NCBI GenBank assembly: GCA_016712565.1 | Contig: JADJQU010000004.1 | Span: 434,001-498,000, forward strand | Length of the DNA stretch: 64,000 nucleotides | Direction of reading: 5' to 3' | Source of the DNA: Planctomycetota bacterium | GTDB lineage: Bacteria > Planctomycetota > UBA1135 > GCA-002686595 | Shown: piece after piece, positions 25,256 to 34,293 of the stretch | How the letters are laid out: each line of letters starts with the position of its first letter | How positions within the stretch are numbered: the stretch's first letter is position 1 | Program-made: the position numbers and the translations under genes | The notes under the pieces: model-generated | Databases searched by the model: none | What the model was told of the DNA's origin: nothing | Seen by the model: the letters and a program-made list of their open reading frames with translations, nothing else

Positions 25256-25947
25256 GCCGGGCGGCCCGCCTCAGCGACCGAACCGGCCCAGCAGGCGCCT
25301 GAAGAGGCCGGGGGCTGTGCTTCGAGGAGCGGATTCGCTCCCCGGGAACCCGGGGCCCGGGGTCCTGGCGTCCCGGCGGAAGCGCGGTCCTCCGTCGGGG
25401 GCGGCAGGGCGCGCAGGAGTTCGGCCCGCAATTGGGTGTTCTCGCGCTGCAAGGCGCCCAAGACCAGGGCCAGCCGCTTGTGCTGTCGCTCGGACTCCAA
25501 CAGCGCCTGGGTGCGCGACTCCAACGTCGACTCCAGGCGGTCGAGGCGCCGCTGGCAACTGCGCTCGACCCTCTGGCCCACTTCCAGGGCCGCCCGGCTG
25601 TGGCGCAAATCCCCCTCGAGTTCCACCTCGCGCTGCCGGAACCTCTCCGTCCGCCGGGCCAACTGGGCCGCCAGATCCTGGATCTCCAACCGGTAGCGAC
25701 GCTCGCGGCGCCCCGGGCCCACGACGCGGAGCCCCGATGCGGCGGGCGCGCGGGAGGTTGCCCCCCAGGATTCGGGGGCCCGGCGCTCGCCCGTGACCCC
25801 GGGCACTCTCTCGCCAGGCGGGCCATCGACGGGCGCGAAGGGACCTGCGCTGGGGAGCTCCCGCGGCAACGGGGTCCCCACGGGCAGGACGTAGTCGTCG
25901 AGTTCAGGTTCCGCCGTGGGGGTCAACTCCTGCATCAAGGAACTCAT
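25252..25947 (-). CDS. Coiled-coil protein of unknown function
   Basis: A 231-residue cytoplasmic protein with no family I recognise. An acidic/Pro-rich N-terminus (about 1-80, LDDYVLPVGTPLPREL) is followed by a continuous charged helix (about 83-190, RRYRLEIQDLAAQLARRTERFRQREVEL...QALLESERQHKRLALVLGALQRENTQLRAELL) with heptad character, and a disordered C-terminus. ATG 25947 was chosen because upstream in-frame codons read as non-coding sequence. Its stop lies about 70 bp upstream of the tRNA gene on the same strand. It is divergent from the zinc-ribbon gene at 26027. Confidence 0.6.
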   Translation of the reverse strand: MSSLMQELTPTAEPELDDYVLPVGTPLPRELPSAGPFAPVDGPPGERVPGVTGERRAPESWGATSRAPAASGLRVVGPGRRERRYRLEIQDLAAQLARRTERFRQREVELEGDLRHSRAALEVGQRVERSCQRRLDRLESTLESRTQALLESERQHKRLALVLGALQRENTQLRAELLRALPPPTEDRASAGTPGPRAPGSRGANPLLEAQPPASSGACWAGSVAEAGRPA

Positions 25948-26011
25948 CGGCTGACCTAGGGCGCTCCTTGCCCACGCTTCGGCATTTCGCACCCCCCGCG
26001 GCGCGGCGCGG

Positions 26012-26017
26012 TACAGT
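26012..26017 (+). promoter_or_regulatory. -10-like TACAGT before the zinc-ribbon operon
   Basis: TACAGT ends 9 nt before the ATG at 26027 with no Shine-Dalgarno between, so this three-gene operon probably starts on a leaderless transcript. Confidence 0.4.
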
Positions 26018-26026
26018 GCCCTCGCC

Positions 26027-26398
26027 ATGGGCGGCGAAGCAGGCGAAGAGCGGGAACCCAGCTACGGCAAGATGTCGGAGCGACACTGGTCGCGTTCCCG
26101 GGGCGAGCGGAATCGCGAGGCCATCGACTACTACCGCGAGCGCTCCAGGGCCCCGGGCGTCGCCGAGGGAGGTGGACCGCGCAACTTCTACTGCATGGAG
26201 TGCGACGGCGTGATCCCCCACGAGCCGCCGGTGGAGGCCTGCCCCCACTGCGGGGCCGCCGTGGAGGCGGGCGTGCGGCGCTACTTCAACTGGGTCGAGA
26301 TGAACGAGCCGCCCCGTCGGGAGGCCCGCAACATCCTGCCCTGGATCCTCCTGGTGCTGCTGGCGTGCGCCTCTCTAGGGTGGTTCCTGCTGCGATGA
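26027..26398 (+). CDS. Small zinc-ribbon protein with C-terminal membrane anchor
   Basis: A 123-residue protein: a charged N-terminus (about 1-50), a zinc ribbon CMEC...CPHC (about 56-75), and one C-terminal hydrophobic helix (about 103-122, ILPWILLVLLACASLGWFLL) ending in a single arginine. This is tail-anchored topology with the metal site in the cytoplasm. I do not know its function. It is the first gene of an operon and overlaps the ThiF-like gene by 4 nt (ATGA), so the products may act together at the membrane. Confidence 0.7.
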   Translation: MGGEAGEEREPSYGKMSERHWSRSRGERNREAIDYYRERSRAPGVAEGGGPRNFYCMECDGVIPHEPPVEACPHCGAAVEAGVRRYFNWVEMNEPPRREARNILPWILLVLLACASLGWFLLR

Positions 26399-27480
26399 CC
26401 ACCCCCCACCCACCCGCATCCGGAGGCCCCGAGGCCGGGGCAGCGGACATGGCCCGTCGGTTCGACCGCCAGAAGCGCTTCGCGCCCTTGGCGGAGGCCG
26501 GACAGGCGCGGTGGGAATCCTCCAGCGTGCTCCTGGTGGGCGTGGGCGCCCTGGGCGGGTCCTTGGCCCAGTCCATGGTCCGCATGGGCGTGGGGCGCTT
26601 GGTGCTGGCCGACCGCGACGTGGTGGAGCCCACGAACTTGCCGCGGCAGGTGCTCTTCGAGGACCGGCACGCACGGGATCGGGTGCCGAAGGCCCTCGCG
26701 GCCCAGGAGAGCCTGGCCCGCATCGGGGGCCCCACGCGAGTGGAAGCCCACGCCCTGCACGTGGACGGAGCCGCCCTGGCGGACCTCGCCGAGGGGATCG
26801 ACCTGATCCTCGACGGCACGGACAATCTGGCCAGCCGCTACCTGATCAACGACTTCGCCGTCTCCCGGCGGCTGGCGTGGATCTATGGCGGGGTGGTGGG
26901 TTCCCACGGACTCGTGTTGCCGGTGCTGCCGGAGGGCGAGCCCCCCGGCGCCTGCCTGCGCTGCCTGTTTCCGGAGCCCCCTCCCGCCCAGGGGCTGGAG
27001 ACCTGCGAGACCGCGGGGGTGATTCTGCCCGCGGTTTCCGCGGTGGCTGCCCTGCAGGCGGCGGCGGCCCTGCGCTGGCTCTCGGGCAGCGCCGCGGCGC
27101 GCGCCACCTTCCGGCCGCGGCTGATGCAGCTCGACGTGTGGACCCAGGACTTTCTCGCCATCGAGGCGCCCCGGCAGGCGGACTGTCCCTGCTGCGTGGG
27201 CCGCCAATTCCCCTTCCTCGAGCAGGCCTCGAATCCGGCCGCGGTGGTGCTCTGCGGACGCAACACCGTCCAGGTTCGCGGCCCCGGGCGGCCGGACGCG
27301 GCCCGCGTGCGCGCGGTGGTGCGCGCCCATGCCCGCGAGGTGATCGAAGCCGGTCCCCTGTTGCGCTTCGACGTCGAGGGCCTGCGGATCACGCTGTTTC
27401 CCGACGGCCGGGCCCTGATCGAGGGCACCGAGGATCCCGGCCTGGCCCGGGCGGTGTACGACCGCTACGTGGGCTCGTGA
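26395..27480 (+). CDS. ThiF/MoeB-family adenylyltransferase with extra C-terminal domain
   Basis: A 361-residue E1-like enzyme. The nucleotide-binding glycine loop VGVGALGGS (about 43-51), NLPRQVLF, LILDGTDNLASRYLIND and two zinc CxxC pairs (CLRC and CPCC) are all present, with Cys in LETCETAGV near the ThiF catalytic position. These enzymes adenylate the C-terminal Gly-Gly of ThiS/MoaD-like sulfur carriers. A ~90-residue C-terminal region (VVLCGRNTVQVRGPGRPDAARV...) is a small extra domain. The gene overlaps its neighbours by 4 nt on each side (ATGA, GTGA). The next gene is MobA/MocA-like, suggesting molybdenum-cofactor or thiamine work. Confidence 0.85.
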   Translation: MTTPHPPASGGPEAGAADMARRFDRQKRFAPLAEAGQARWESSSVLLVGVGALGGSLAQSMVRMGVGRLVLADRDVVEPTNLPRQVLFEDRHARDRVPKALAAQESLARIGGPTRVEAHALHVDGAALADLAEGIDLILDGTDNLASRYLINDFAVSRRLAWIYGGVVGSHGLVLPVLPEGEPPGACLRCLFPEPPPAQGLETCETAGVILPAVSAVAALQAAAALRWLSGSAAARATFRPRLMQLDVWTQDFLAIEAPRQADCPCCVGRQFPFLEQASNPAAVVLCGRNTVQVRGPGRPDAARVRAVVRAHAREVIEAGPLLRFDVEGLRITLFPDGRALIEGTEDPGLARAVYDRYVGS

Positions 27481-28091
27481 AACCCGCGGTCGCCATCCTG
27501 GCCGCCGGCGCCAGCGAGCGACTGGGCCGCTGCAAGGCCCTGGTGGACCTGGGCGGCCGAAGCGCACTCGAACGCCTGATCGAGAGCGCCCGCGCGGGTG
27601 GCGCCGCGCGCATCGCCGTCGTGGCCGGATTCCATGGGCCGGAGATCGCGGCGGCCCTCGCCGGCGCCGTGGACGGGAAGAGCCTGCTGTTCCTCGATCA
27701 CCCGGGTTGGCGCGCGGGCCGCATGGGCTCACTGGCGGTCGCAGCCCGGGCCTTCGGCGGCGCTGCCCTCGTGGTGGCGCCCATCGACGTCCCCCTGGTG
27801 GGCGCCCAGGTGTTCCGGGACCTCTTCGCGGGCTGGGAGCGGGCCGGGAACCCGCCGCGGGGTTGGCTCGCGCCGCGCTGGGGAGCCAGGGGCCGCCACG
27901 GCCACCCGGTCCTGCTCGGAGCGGAACTGGCGGCCGAGGCCTGCCGGCTGGAGCCCGACCGGCCCCTGCGGGAGCTCCGGGAGCGGGCCTCGCCCCTGCT
28001 GGAGGTGCCCGTGGAGGACGCCGCGATCCTGGACGACCTCGACACGCCGGAGGACTGGCGAGCGCTGCAGGCGCGCCTGGGAGGGCCCTGA
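27477..28091 (+). CDS. MobA/MocA-like nucleotidyltransferase
   Basis: A 204-residue GT-A-fold NTP transferase beginning VKPAVAILAAGASERLGRCKALVDLGG, with the LAAGxSxRxGxxK nucleotide-binding motif, then AGRMGSLAVAAR, VVAPIDVPLVGAQVF and RGRHGHPVLLGAEL. The pattern is closest to MocA-type CTP:molybdopterin cytidylyltransferases, although GTP-using MobA or sugar-nucleotide transferases share it. The GTG start overlaps the ThiF-like stop as GTGA. Co-occurrence with an E1-like enzyme supports a molybdenum-cofactor context, but no other moa/moe gene is in the window. Confidence 0.83.
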   Translation: MKPAVAILAAGASERLGRCKALVDLGGRSALERLIESARAGGAARIAVVAGFHGPEIAAALAGAVDGKSLLFLDHPGWRAGRMGSLAVAARAFGGAALVVAPIDVPLVGAQVFRDLFAGWERAGNPPRGWLAPRWGARGRHGHPVLLGAELAAEACRLEPDRPLRELRERASPLLEVPVEDAAILDDLDTPEDWRALQARLGGP

Positions 28092-28214
28092 GCCCGGCTC
28101 CCCCCCTCCGGGCCGGGGAATGAGGCCGTCCAGGGGACGGGAAGCACGCGGGAGAGGGCCGGGCAGGGCTCCAAATTCGCCCCGGACCGGCGCAAGTCCG
28201 CGCCCGCCCGGGCC

Positions 28215-28220
28215 GATAAC
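28215..28220 (+). promoter_or_regulatory. -10-like GATAAC before the DUF4388-like gene
   Basis: GATAAC lies 11 nt before the ATG at 28232. The 140-bp gap after the MobA-like gene is otherwise GC-rich with no supported feature, apart from an AT-richer CCAAATTCG stretch near 28171. Confidence 0.3.
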
Positions 28221-28231
28221 GGCAACCTCCC

Positions 28232-31200
28232 ATGTCATTTCAGGGTGACGTTGCCGGTCTGGGTCTGGGCGAACTTCTCCAGGGCCTGGCTCGCGGCGGC
28301 CGCGAAGGCGTGCTCACGCTCTATGGCGGCGGCCTGAGCGCCACGCTGGGGGTTCTGAGCGGGCAGCTCCACCTGCTGCCCGAGCCCGACGAGGACCCGG
28401 AGACCTGGCGCAAGCGCTGCGGTCGCGCCTACCCCGAGGAGGAGGACGGGCGCATCGACTCGATGCGCATGGTGGACATCGCCTACGCGGCGCGGCTCGA
28501 GCGCATGTTCGAGCTCCTCGACTGCGAGGGCGTCCACTTCCGCTTCGAGCCGGGCCCGCTGCCCAACTCCGATCCCCTGGCCACCGAGCCCGAGCTCTCG
28601 ACGGAAGTGGAGAAGCCGCGGGCGGGCCGCATCGCCCCCAAGACGCACGTCTACTGCTCGCCGATCTCGGTCGAGTTCCTGCTGCTGGAGCATGCGCGAC
28701 TCTCGGATGAATGCACGGCCAACGGCGACTCGCGCGGACTGTCGCTCCACGAGGTCCCCTGCCCGCTGGTGGATCCGCGTTCGCTCTCCGGGGACAAGAT
28801 GTTCGCCGAGTGCGACGGCGCCTCGAACGTGGTCGAGATCTCCGACCGCCTCTCCTGGCCCCTGCGACAGACGCGCGCGGCGGTCTTCGCCCGGCTGGCC
28901 AGCGGCCACCTGCGACTGGCCAACGCCAACGAACTGGCCGCCCTGACCCGGGACGAGCTGGTCCAGAATCGCTTCCAGCGCGCGGCCTCGCGCCTGGCCG
29001 GATGGGCCCACAACGCCACTCCGGGCATGCCCGACCAGGGCGAAGCGGAGCTCCTGATCGAGGAGTGGAACGGCGGCAAGCTGGCCCTGGCGCTGGCCTG
29101 CATGTCGGACGCCGAGACGCGCACCGTGCTGCGCCGCATGGAACTGGCCGAGGCCGATCCCAAGGCCTCCATGGCGCGCTGGCGCGAGATCTGCAAGCAC
29201 CACCGCCACGACATGATCGCCGAGATGCACTTGCTGCGACTCGGCCTGGCCCTGGAGGACGAATCCCAGAAGCCCTCCTTCACCGAGCTGCTCAAGGTCG
29301 CGCGGCACTTCTCCGACCAGGGCCGCCTGGGCCGCGCCGGCGCCATGCTGGTGGCCGCGGCGACCCGCAATCCGGAGGGCACGCAGAACCGGCTGGAGCT
29401 GGGCAATCGCCTGCTCGCTTGCGGCCTGGTGGAGGCCTCGACGCCCTGGATCCTGGAGGCCTGCCGGGCGCTGCTGGACGCGGGACTCGCCGACAAGGCC
29501 CTGGGCCCGTTGCGGGCCCTGGTGACGGCCGACCCCACCAACCGCGACGCGCGCAGCCTGTTCAACGTCACGCGCTCCAGGTCGACCCAGGGCAAGGCAA
29601 AAACGCGCAACCTGTGGATCGCGCTGGCCCTGGTGGGCGTGCTGGGCCTGGGGGCCCTGGTGCAACTGCACGCCGACAGGGCGGTGGAACAACGCGTGGC
29701 CGAGATGGAAGCCAGCGAGCAGCGCCCGGAAGTGCTGCTGCGCGTGCTGCACGAGGAGTTCCCGGACAACACGAACCCGCGGGTGCTCGAACTGCGGCGC
29801 CGCACGGTGGACCTGGTGCGCCGGCGCGAAATGCAGCAGCGCGAAGCGTGGCTCTCCCAGTACACGGAGTGCGCGGCCGAGTGCAACGACGGCGACCCGC
29901 TGCTCGGCCTGGTGCGCACGCTCAACATGCAGAAGCCGCCGGAGCTCGAGTTCGTGCGCGAACCCTGGCCCTCGGTCTACGACATCCTGCAGGGGCTGGC
30001 CGGGCGCCTGGAGCAGAGCGTCGGCGAGTTGGGCCACGGGACCCCGACGATCAACTCGGACAACAACGACGAGAAGCGCCTGTCCATGCAGGTGCGCGAC
30101 CTGATCGCCCTGGGGGATTCGCGCGAAAAGAGCGAAGCCCTGGAGGCCTTCCTGGTGCGCCTGCGTCATCTGCTCTCGACGCTGCACGACCGCGACGAGG
30201 AGCGCGCGGCGCTGATCAGCGCCGCCGCCGCGCGCGAGATCGCCGACCGCCAGGAGCAACTGCTGGGTGCTGCCCGTGCCCTCTCCAAGGAGGGCGACCT
30301 GGAACGCTCCGCCCTGCGCTACGAGGAACTCCTCGAGCGCGACGAGAAGGGCCTGCTCGCACGGGCCCTGGCCCCGGAGATCGGAGCCCTCAAGGAACAC
30401 CTGGGGGCGGTCTCCAAGGCGCGCACGCTCGCCGCGGAGGGACGCCACGGGGAAGCCGTGGCCGAGTTGAAGAAGGTCTGCGAACAGCCCTGGGAGCACC
30501 TGCTGCCCTGGAAGATCACCACCGTGCCCACCGGGGGCCGCGCGCGCTTCGCCGACGGCAGCGTCAAGGTGGCCCCCTGCGTGATCGAGACGGCGCCCGG
30601 CGAGAAGCTCGATTTCACGCTGGAACTGGGCGGGTTCGAGACGCTCAACGTGCACTCGGACGGCCCGGCGGACATGGACGTGGTGCTCTCGCGCCTCCCG
30701 GAACGCTGGTGGCGCACCGACGGCCGCGTGGAAGCGCCACCGGTGAGCGTCCAGGAGGATCACGTGCTCGTGGACCGCCACGGCTCGATCGTGCGCCTGG
30801 GGGCGGGAGGCGCCCTGCGCTGGCAGCGGGACCTGGAATCCCTGTCCGGCTTCGCGCGCGCGCCCCTGTTCCTGCCCACGCGGCCCGGCACGCTGCTGTG
30901 CCTGACCGAGGACGGCAATGCCTGGCTCCTGGACTGCGCCGACGGCAAGCTGGAAGGCCCCTGGGAGGTCGGAGCTCCGCCCTTGGCGGGGCCCAGCGTC
31001 GACCAGGCGGGCGTGCGCGCGCGCTTCTCCGACGGAAGGGAATTGCTCTGGGACACGCGCCTGCGACCGGAGACGATGGAAAAATCCGCGGATCCCGCCG
31101 CCGGCGAGGCCGACCGCGGCTCCGACGCCGGACTCTCGATCCTGCGCCGGCGCGACGCCAGCGAGGGCTTCAAGTTCAAGTCCCAGTGGACCGACTGGGC

Positions 31201-31378
31201 GATCTCGATCCAGGGCGAGGGCTACTTGGTCCAGGAACAGAGCGAGGAGGCCTATTGGTTCTCCGTGCGCCGCCTGGGCGACTGGTCCTACGTGGCCTGG
31301 GAGGCCCCCACCGCGCGCACGCCGGCGGGTCGCCTGTGGATCGCCGATGGCGCGGGCCTCAGGGCCTTCGTCCCCTGA
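28232..31378 (+). CDS. Large DUF4388-like membrane protein with extracytoplasmic propeller-like domain
   Basis: A 1048-residue protein. The N-terminus (MSFQGDVAGLGLGELLQGLARGGREGVLTLYGGGLSATLGVLSGQLHLL) resembles the DUF4388/PATAN domain found in bacterial signalling proteins. Residues about 130-450 are helical and TPR-like. One membrane helix lies at about 460-480 (NLWIALALVGVLGLGALVQL). Beyond it are coiled helices (480-740), a PEGA-like segment with TTVPTGGRARFADGSVKVAPCVIETAPGE (about 765-795) and a beta-rich WD/PQQ-like C-terminus (840-1048, DRHGSIVRLGAGGALRWQRDL). The layout suggests a cytoplasmic sensor or scaffold linked across the inner membrane to a periplasmic binding domain. The function is unknown; it forms a single-gene unit. 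Confidence 0.75.
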   Translation: MSFQGDVAGLGLGELLQGLARGGREGVLTLYGGGLSATLGVLSGQLHLLPEPDEDPETWRKRCGRAYPEEEDGRIDSMRMVDIAYAARLERMFELLDCEGVHFRFEPGPLPNSDPLATEPELSTEVEKPRAGRIAPKTHVYCSPISVEFLLLEHARLSDECTANGDSRGLSLHEVPCPLVDPRSLSGDKMFAECDGASNVVEISDRLSWPLRQTRAAVFARLASGHLRLANANELAALTRDELVQNRFQRAASRLAGWAHNATPGMPDQGEAELLIEEWNGGKLALALACMSDAETRTVLRRMELAEADPKASMARWREICKHHRHDMIAEMHLLRLGLALEDESQKPSFTELLKVARHFSDQGRLGRAGAMLVAAATRNPEGTQNRLELGNRLLACGLVEASTPWILEACRALLDAGLADKALGPLRALVTADPTNRDARSLFNVTRSRSTQGKAKTRNLWIALALVGVLGLGALVQLHADRAVEQRVAEMEASEQRPEVLLRVLHEEFPDNTNPRVLELRRRTVDLVRRREMQQREAWLSQYTECAAECNDGDPLLGLVRTLNMQKPPELEFVREPWPSVYDILQGLAGRLEQSVGELGHGTPTINSDNNDEKRLSMQVRDLIALGDSREKSEALEAFLVRLRHLLSTLHDRDEERAALISAAAAREIADRQEQLLGAARALSKEGDLERSALRYEELLERDEKGLLARALAPEIGALKEHLGAVSKARTLAAEGRHGEAVAELKKVCEQPWEHLLPWKITTVPTGGRARFADGSVKVAPCVIETAPGEKLDFTLELGGFETLNVHSDGPADMDVVLSRLPERWWRTDGRVEAPPVSVQEDHVLVDRHGSIVRLGAGGALRWQRDLESLSGFARAPLFLPTRPGTLLCLTEDGNAWLLDCADGKLEGPWEVGAPPLAGPSVDQAGVRARFSDGRELLWDTRLRPETMEKSADPAAGEADRGSDAGLSILRRRDASEGFKFKSQWTDWAISIQGEGYLVQEQSEEAYWFSVRRLGDWSYVAWEAPTARTPAGRLWIADGAGLRAFVP

Positions 31379-31417
31379 ATCGGTCGGAGCGCCCGAAGCT
31401 CTCCCCCGGCGAGCGGC

Positions 31418-32947
31418 TCAGGCGTCCCGGTAGCGCTGGGCTTCCTCGTCGGTGATGCGCGTGATCGTGAAGCCGGTCATCCCGTAGACGATCGACACCA
31501 GCGGGCAGAGCCAATTGAGGATGGCGTAGGGCCAGTAGGCGGCCGTGGCGACCCCCAGCACCGTGGCCATCTGGGCGCCGCACGTGTTCCAGGGAATCAG
31601 GGCCGAGGTCACCGTGCCGGAATCCTCCAGGGCCCGCGACAGGTTCTTCGGATGCAGCCGCCGATCCAGGTACGCGGTGCGGAACATCCGGCCGGGCACC
31701 ACGATCGCCATGTACTGATCGGAGGCCAGGACGTTGACCCCCAGGCAGGTGAAGATCGTGGCGGCGATCAAGGAGCCTGTGCCGCGCACGACGGACAAGA
31801 GCTTCTTCGCGATGGCGCCCAGCATCCCCGAGGCCTCCATGATGCCCCCGAAGGACAGGGCGCAGAAAATGAGGGCGACCGTGCCCATCATGCTCTTCAT
31901 GCCGCCGCGTCCGTCGAGCAGCGACTGCACGGTGGTCACCGCTTCGCGCTGGACTTCAGTCGCGTCCGCGCCTAGGGCTCCGCTGAGGTCGATGGCATAG
32001 CCGCCATAGAGCACCGCGCAGGCGGTCTGCACGGCCTGGCGCGGATCGCTGTGCGCCTGGACCACGAAGCCGATCAGCGAGGCCAGGAAGGTGCCCACCA
32101 GGAGCGCCGGCAGGGCCGGAAAGTTGCGCGCCACCAGCACCAGGACCACCACGGGCGGCGCGATCAGCCAGGGTGAGAGCACGAAATGGCCCTCGATCAG
32201 ATCCACCACCGCCCGCACGCGTCCCAGGGACTCCGGACCGCTCGTGTGCCCCATCCCGAGCCAGGCGTACACGGCCAGGGCCCCCAGCAGCGCCGGGGTC
32301 ACGGTCCAGACCATGTGGCGCACGTGCTCGATCAGGGTCGCCCCCGCCATGGCGGGGGCCAGGTTCGTGGTGTCGGACAGCGGTGACATCTTGTCGCCGA
32401 AGTAGGAACCGGAGACCACCGCCCCGGCCACCATGCCCGGCTCGAGCCCCATGGCCGTGCCCACGCCGATCAGCGCCACGCCGACGGTGCCCGCGGTGGT
32501 CCAGGAGCTGCCGGTGGCCAGGGACACGATGCAGCAGACCACGCAGGCGGTCACCAGGAACACCGAGGGACTGATCAGCTCCAGGCCCCAGACGATCATC
32601 AAGGGCACCACGCCGGCGTCGATCCAGGCGCCGATCAGCATGCCCACCACCATCAGGATCAGGCAGGCCTGCAGCGCCATGGTGATCGAGTGGATCAGCC
32701 CCTTCTCCAGCCGCTTCCAGGGCTGGCGCAGCACCAGCGTGGCGAGCAGCCCGGCCGCGGCCGTGGCCAGCACCAGGGGCACGTGGTTGTCCGCCGAACC
32801 CAGCCAGCGCACGTTGACCAACAACATGGCCACCAGCGCGAGCACAGGGATCAGGGACAGCCAGAACGAGGGCAGGGCTTCCGACGGCGCATGGGGCCCG
32901 TGGGGCGCCTGGGGCGCCGGCCGCGGATCGGGACTGGCCTGGGGCAT
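31418..32947 (-). CDS. nhaC: Na+/H+ antiporter of the NhaC family
   Basis: A 509-residue transporter with about 12 membrane helices and NhaC hallmarks: ATGSSWTTAGTVGVALIGVG, GAVVSGSYFGDKMSPLSDTTNLAP, LASDQYMAIVVPGRMF and SGTVTSALIPWNTCGAQMA. It exchanges sodium for protons across the inner membrane. The N-terminal 25 residues are Pro/His-rich. The gene follows asnS after 28 nt and is probably in the same operon. A second NhaC-like gene lies 2 kb away on the other strand, differing in its long secreted-type N-terminus. Confidence 0.92.
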   Translation of the reverse strand: MPQASPDPRPAPQAPHGPHAPSEALPSFWLSLIPVLALVAMLLVNVRWLGSADNHVPLVLATAAAGLLATLVLRQPWKRLEKGLIHSITMALQACLILMVVGMLIGAWIDAGVVPLMIVWGLELISPSVFLVTACVVCCIVSLATGSSWTTAGTVGVALIGVGTAMGLEPGMVAGAVVSGSYFGDKMSPLSDTTNLAPAMAGATLIEHVRHMVWTVTPALLGALAVYAWLGMGHTSGPESLGRVRAVVDLIEGHFVLSPWLIAPPVVVLVLVARNFPALPALLVGTFLASLIGFVVQAHSDPRQAVQTACAVLYGGYAIDLSGALGADATEVQREAVTTVQSLLDGRGGMKSMMGTVALIFCALSFGGIMEASGMLGAIAKKLLSVVRGTGSLIAATIFTCLGVNVLASDQYMAIVVPGRMFRTAYLDRRLHPKNLSRALEDSGTVTSALIPWNTCGAQMATVLGVATAAYWPYAILNWLCPLVSIVYGMTGFTITRITDEEAQRYRDA

Positions 32948-32975
32948 CGTGGGGATCCGCGGAGAGACCGCGGTC

Positions 32976-34274
32976 TCAAGGGGTCAGACGGTAGATCGTG
33001 CGCGGGAAGGGAATCGCCTCGCGCACGTGCTCGATGCCGCAGATCCAGGCCACCGTGCGCTCCAGGCCCAGTCCGAAGCCGGCGTGGGGCACGCTGCCGT
33101 ATCTGCGCAGGTCCAGGTACCACTGGAAGGCGGACTCGGGCAGCTGGTGCTCGCGAATGCGGCCCAGCAGCAGTTCCAGGTCGTCCTCGCGCTGGCTGCC
33201 GCCGATGATTTCCCCCACGCCCTCCGAGCCCAGCACATCGACGCACAGGCACTTGGACGGATCCTCGGGGTCGCGCTTCATGTAGAAGGCCTTGACCTCC
33301 TTCGGATAGCGGTGCACGAGCACCGGGCGATCAAAGCGGTTGGAGAGGATCGTCTCGTCGGGGGCGCCGAAGTCGTCGCCGTACTTGAACGTGCTCTCGG
33401 GGTGTTCGGCGAGGATCTTGGCCGCCTCGTCATAGGAGAGCCGCGGGAACGGCGCCTGGATCCGCTCCAGCTTGGAGAGATCGCGCTCCAAGACGCCGAG
33501 TTCGACGCGCCGGCGCTCGAGCACCTGGGCCACGATGTAGGCGAGCATCTCCTCGGCCAGCTTCATGACGTCCTCGAGCGTGGCATAGGCCATCTCGGGT
33601 TCCAGCATCCAGAACTCGGTCAGGTGCCGGCGCGTCTTGGACTTCTCGGCGCGAAACGTGGGCCCGAAGGTGTAGACCTTGCCCAGCGCCATGGCCGCGG
33701 CCTCGGCGTACAGCTGCCCCGACTGGGTCAAGTACGCGGTCTGCTCGAAGTAGGGCACCTCGAACAGGGTCGAGGTCCCCTCGCAGGCGTTGGGCGTGAA
33801 GATCGGCGAGTCCACGCACACGAAGCCGCGCTCGTCGAAGAAGCGCCGGATGGCCGTGATCACCGCGTCGCGCACGCGCAGGATGGCCCAGGTGCGGCGC
33901 GAGCGCAGCCACAGGTGGCGGTGCTCCAGGAGGTACTCGATGCCGTGCTCCTTGGGCGTGATCGGATAGCCCTGCACGGACTGCAGGATCTCCCCCTGGG
34001 TCACGTCGATCTCGAATCCGCCGGGCGCGCGCGGGTCCTCGCGCAAGAGACCCGTCAGCGTGATCGACGACTCCTGGCCCGCGTGGCCCAGGGCCTCGAA
34101 CAACTCCGGCGGCACGTTGTTCTTGAACACGACGCACTGGACGATGCCGGTGCCGTCGCGCACCTGGGCGAAGTGCAGCTTGCCCTTGGAGCTCAGGTTG
34201 TAGAGCCAACCGCGCACGCAGACGGTCTGGCCCACGTGCTGCTTCAAACGCTCGACGGTGACGACTTCGATCAT
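32976..34274 (-). CDS. asnS: Asparaginyl-tRNA synthetase
   Basis: A 432-residue class II synthetase of normal AsnRS length. The N-terminal OB fold (about 1-105, VRGWLYNLSSKGKLHFAQVRDGTGIVQCVVF) binds the anticodon. The catalytic core has motif 2 (FRAEKSKTRRHLTEFWMLEPEMAY) and motif 3 (GFGLGLERTVAWICGIEHVREAIPFPR). The residues after motif 3 and the overall length match AsnRS better than AspRS, so direct charging of tRNA-Asn is expected. The ATG at 34274 is 19 nt after a small membrane-protein gene, and nhaC follows after 28 nt. Confidence 0.95.
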   Translation of the reverse strand: MIEVVTVERLKQHVGQTVCVRGWLYNLSSKGKLHFAQVRDGTGIVQCVVFKNNVPPELFEALGHAGQESSITLTGLLREDPRAPGGFEIDVTQGEILQSVQGYPITPKEHGIEYLLEHRHLWLRSRRTWAILRVRDAVITAIRRFFDERGFVCVDSPIFTPNACEGTSTLFEVPYFEQTAYLTQSGQLYAEAAAMALGKVYTFGPTFRAEKSKTRRHLTEFWMLEPEMAYATLEDVMKLAEEMLAYIVAQVLERRRVELGVLERDLSKLERIQAPFPRLSYDEAAKILAEHPESTFKYGDDFGAPDETILSNRFDRPVLVHRYPKEVKAFYMKRDPEDPSKCLCVDVLGSEGVGEIIGGSQREDDLELLLGRIREHQLPESAFQWYLDLRRYGSVPHAGFGLGLERTVAWICGIEHVREAIPFPRTIYRLTP

Positions 34275-34293
34275 GGACTTGGCGGCGGAGGGA

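Noticed and set aside
26281..28233. 650-residue minus-strand frame over the ThiF/MobA operon
   Set aside because: Pro/Arg/Gly-rich without motifs, antisense to well-supported genes.
28235..30781. 848-residue open frame antisense to the DUF4388-like gene
   Set aside because: High GC content makes long antisense frames common; its sequence has no domain and its composition mirrors the gene on the other strand.
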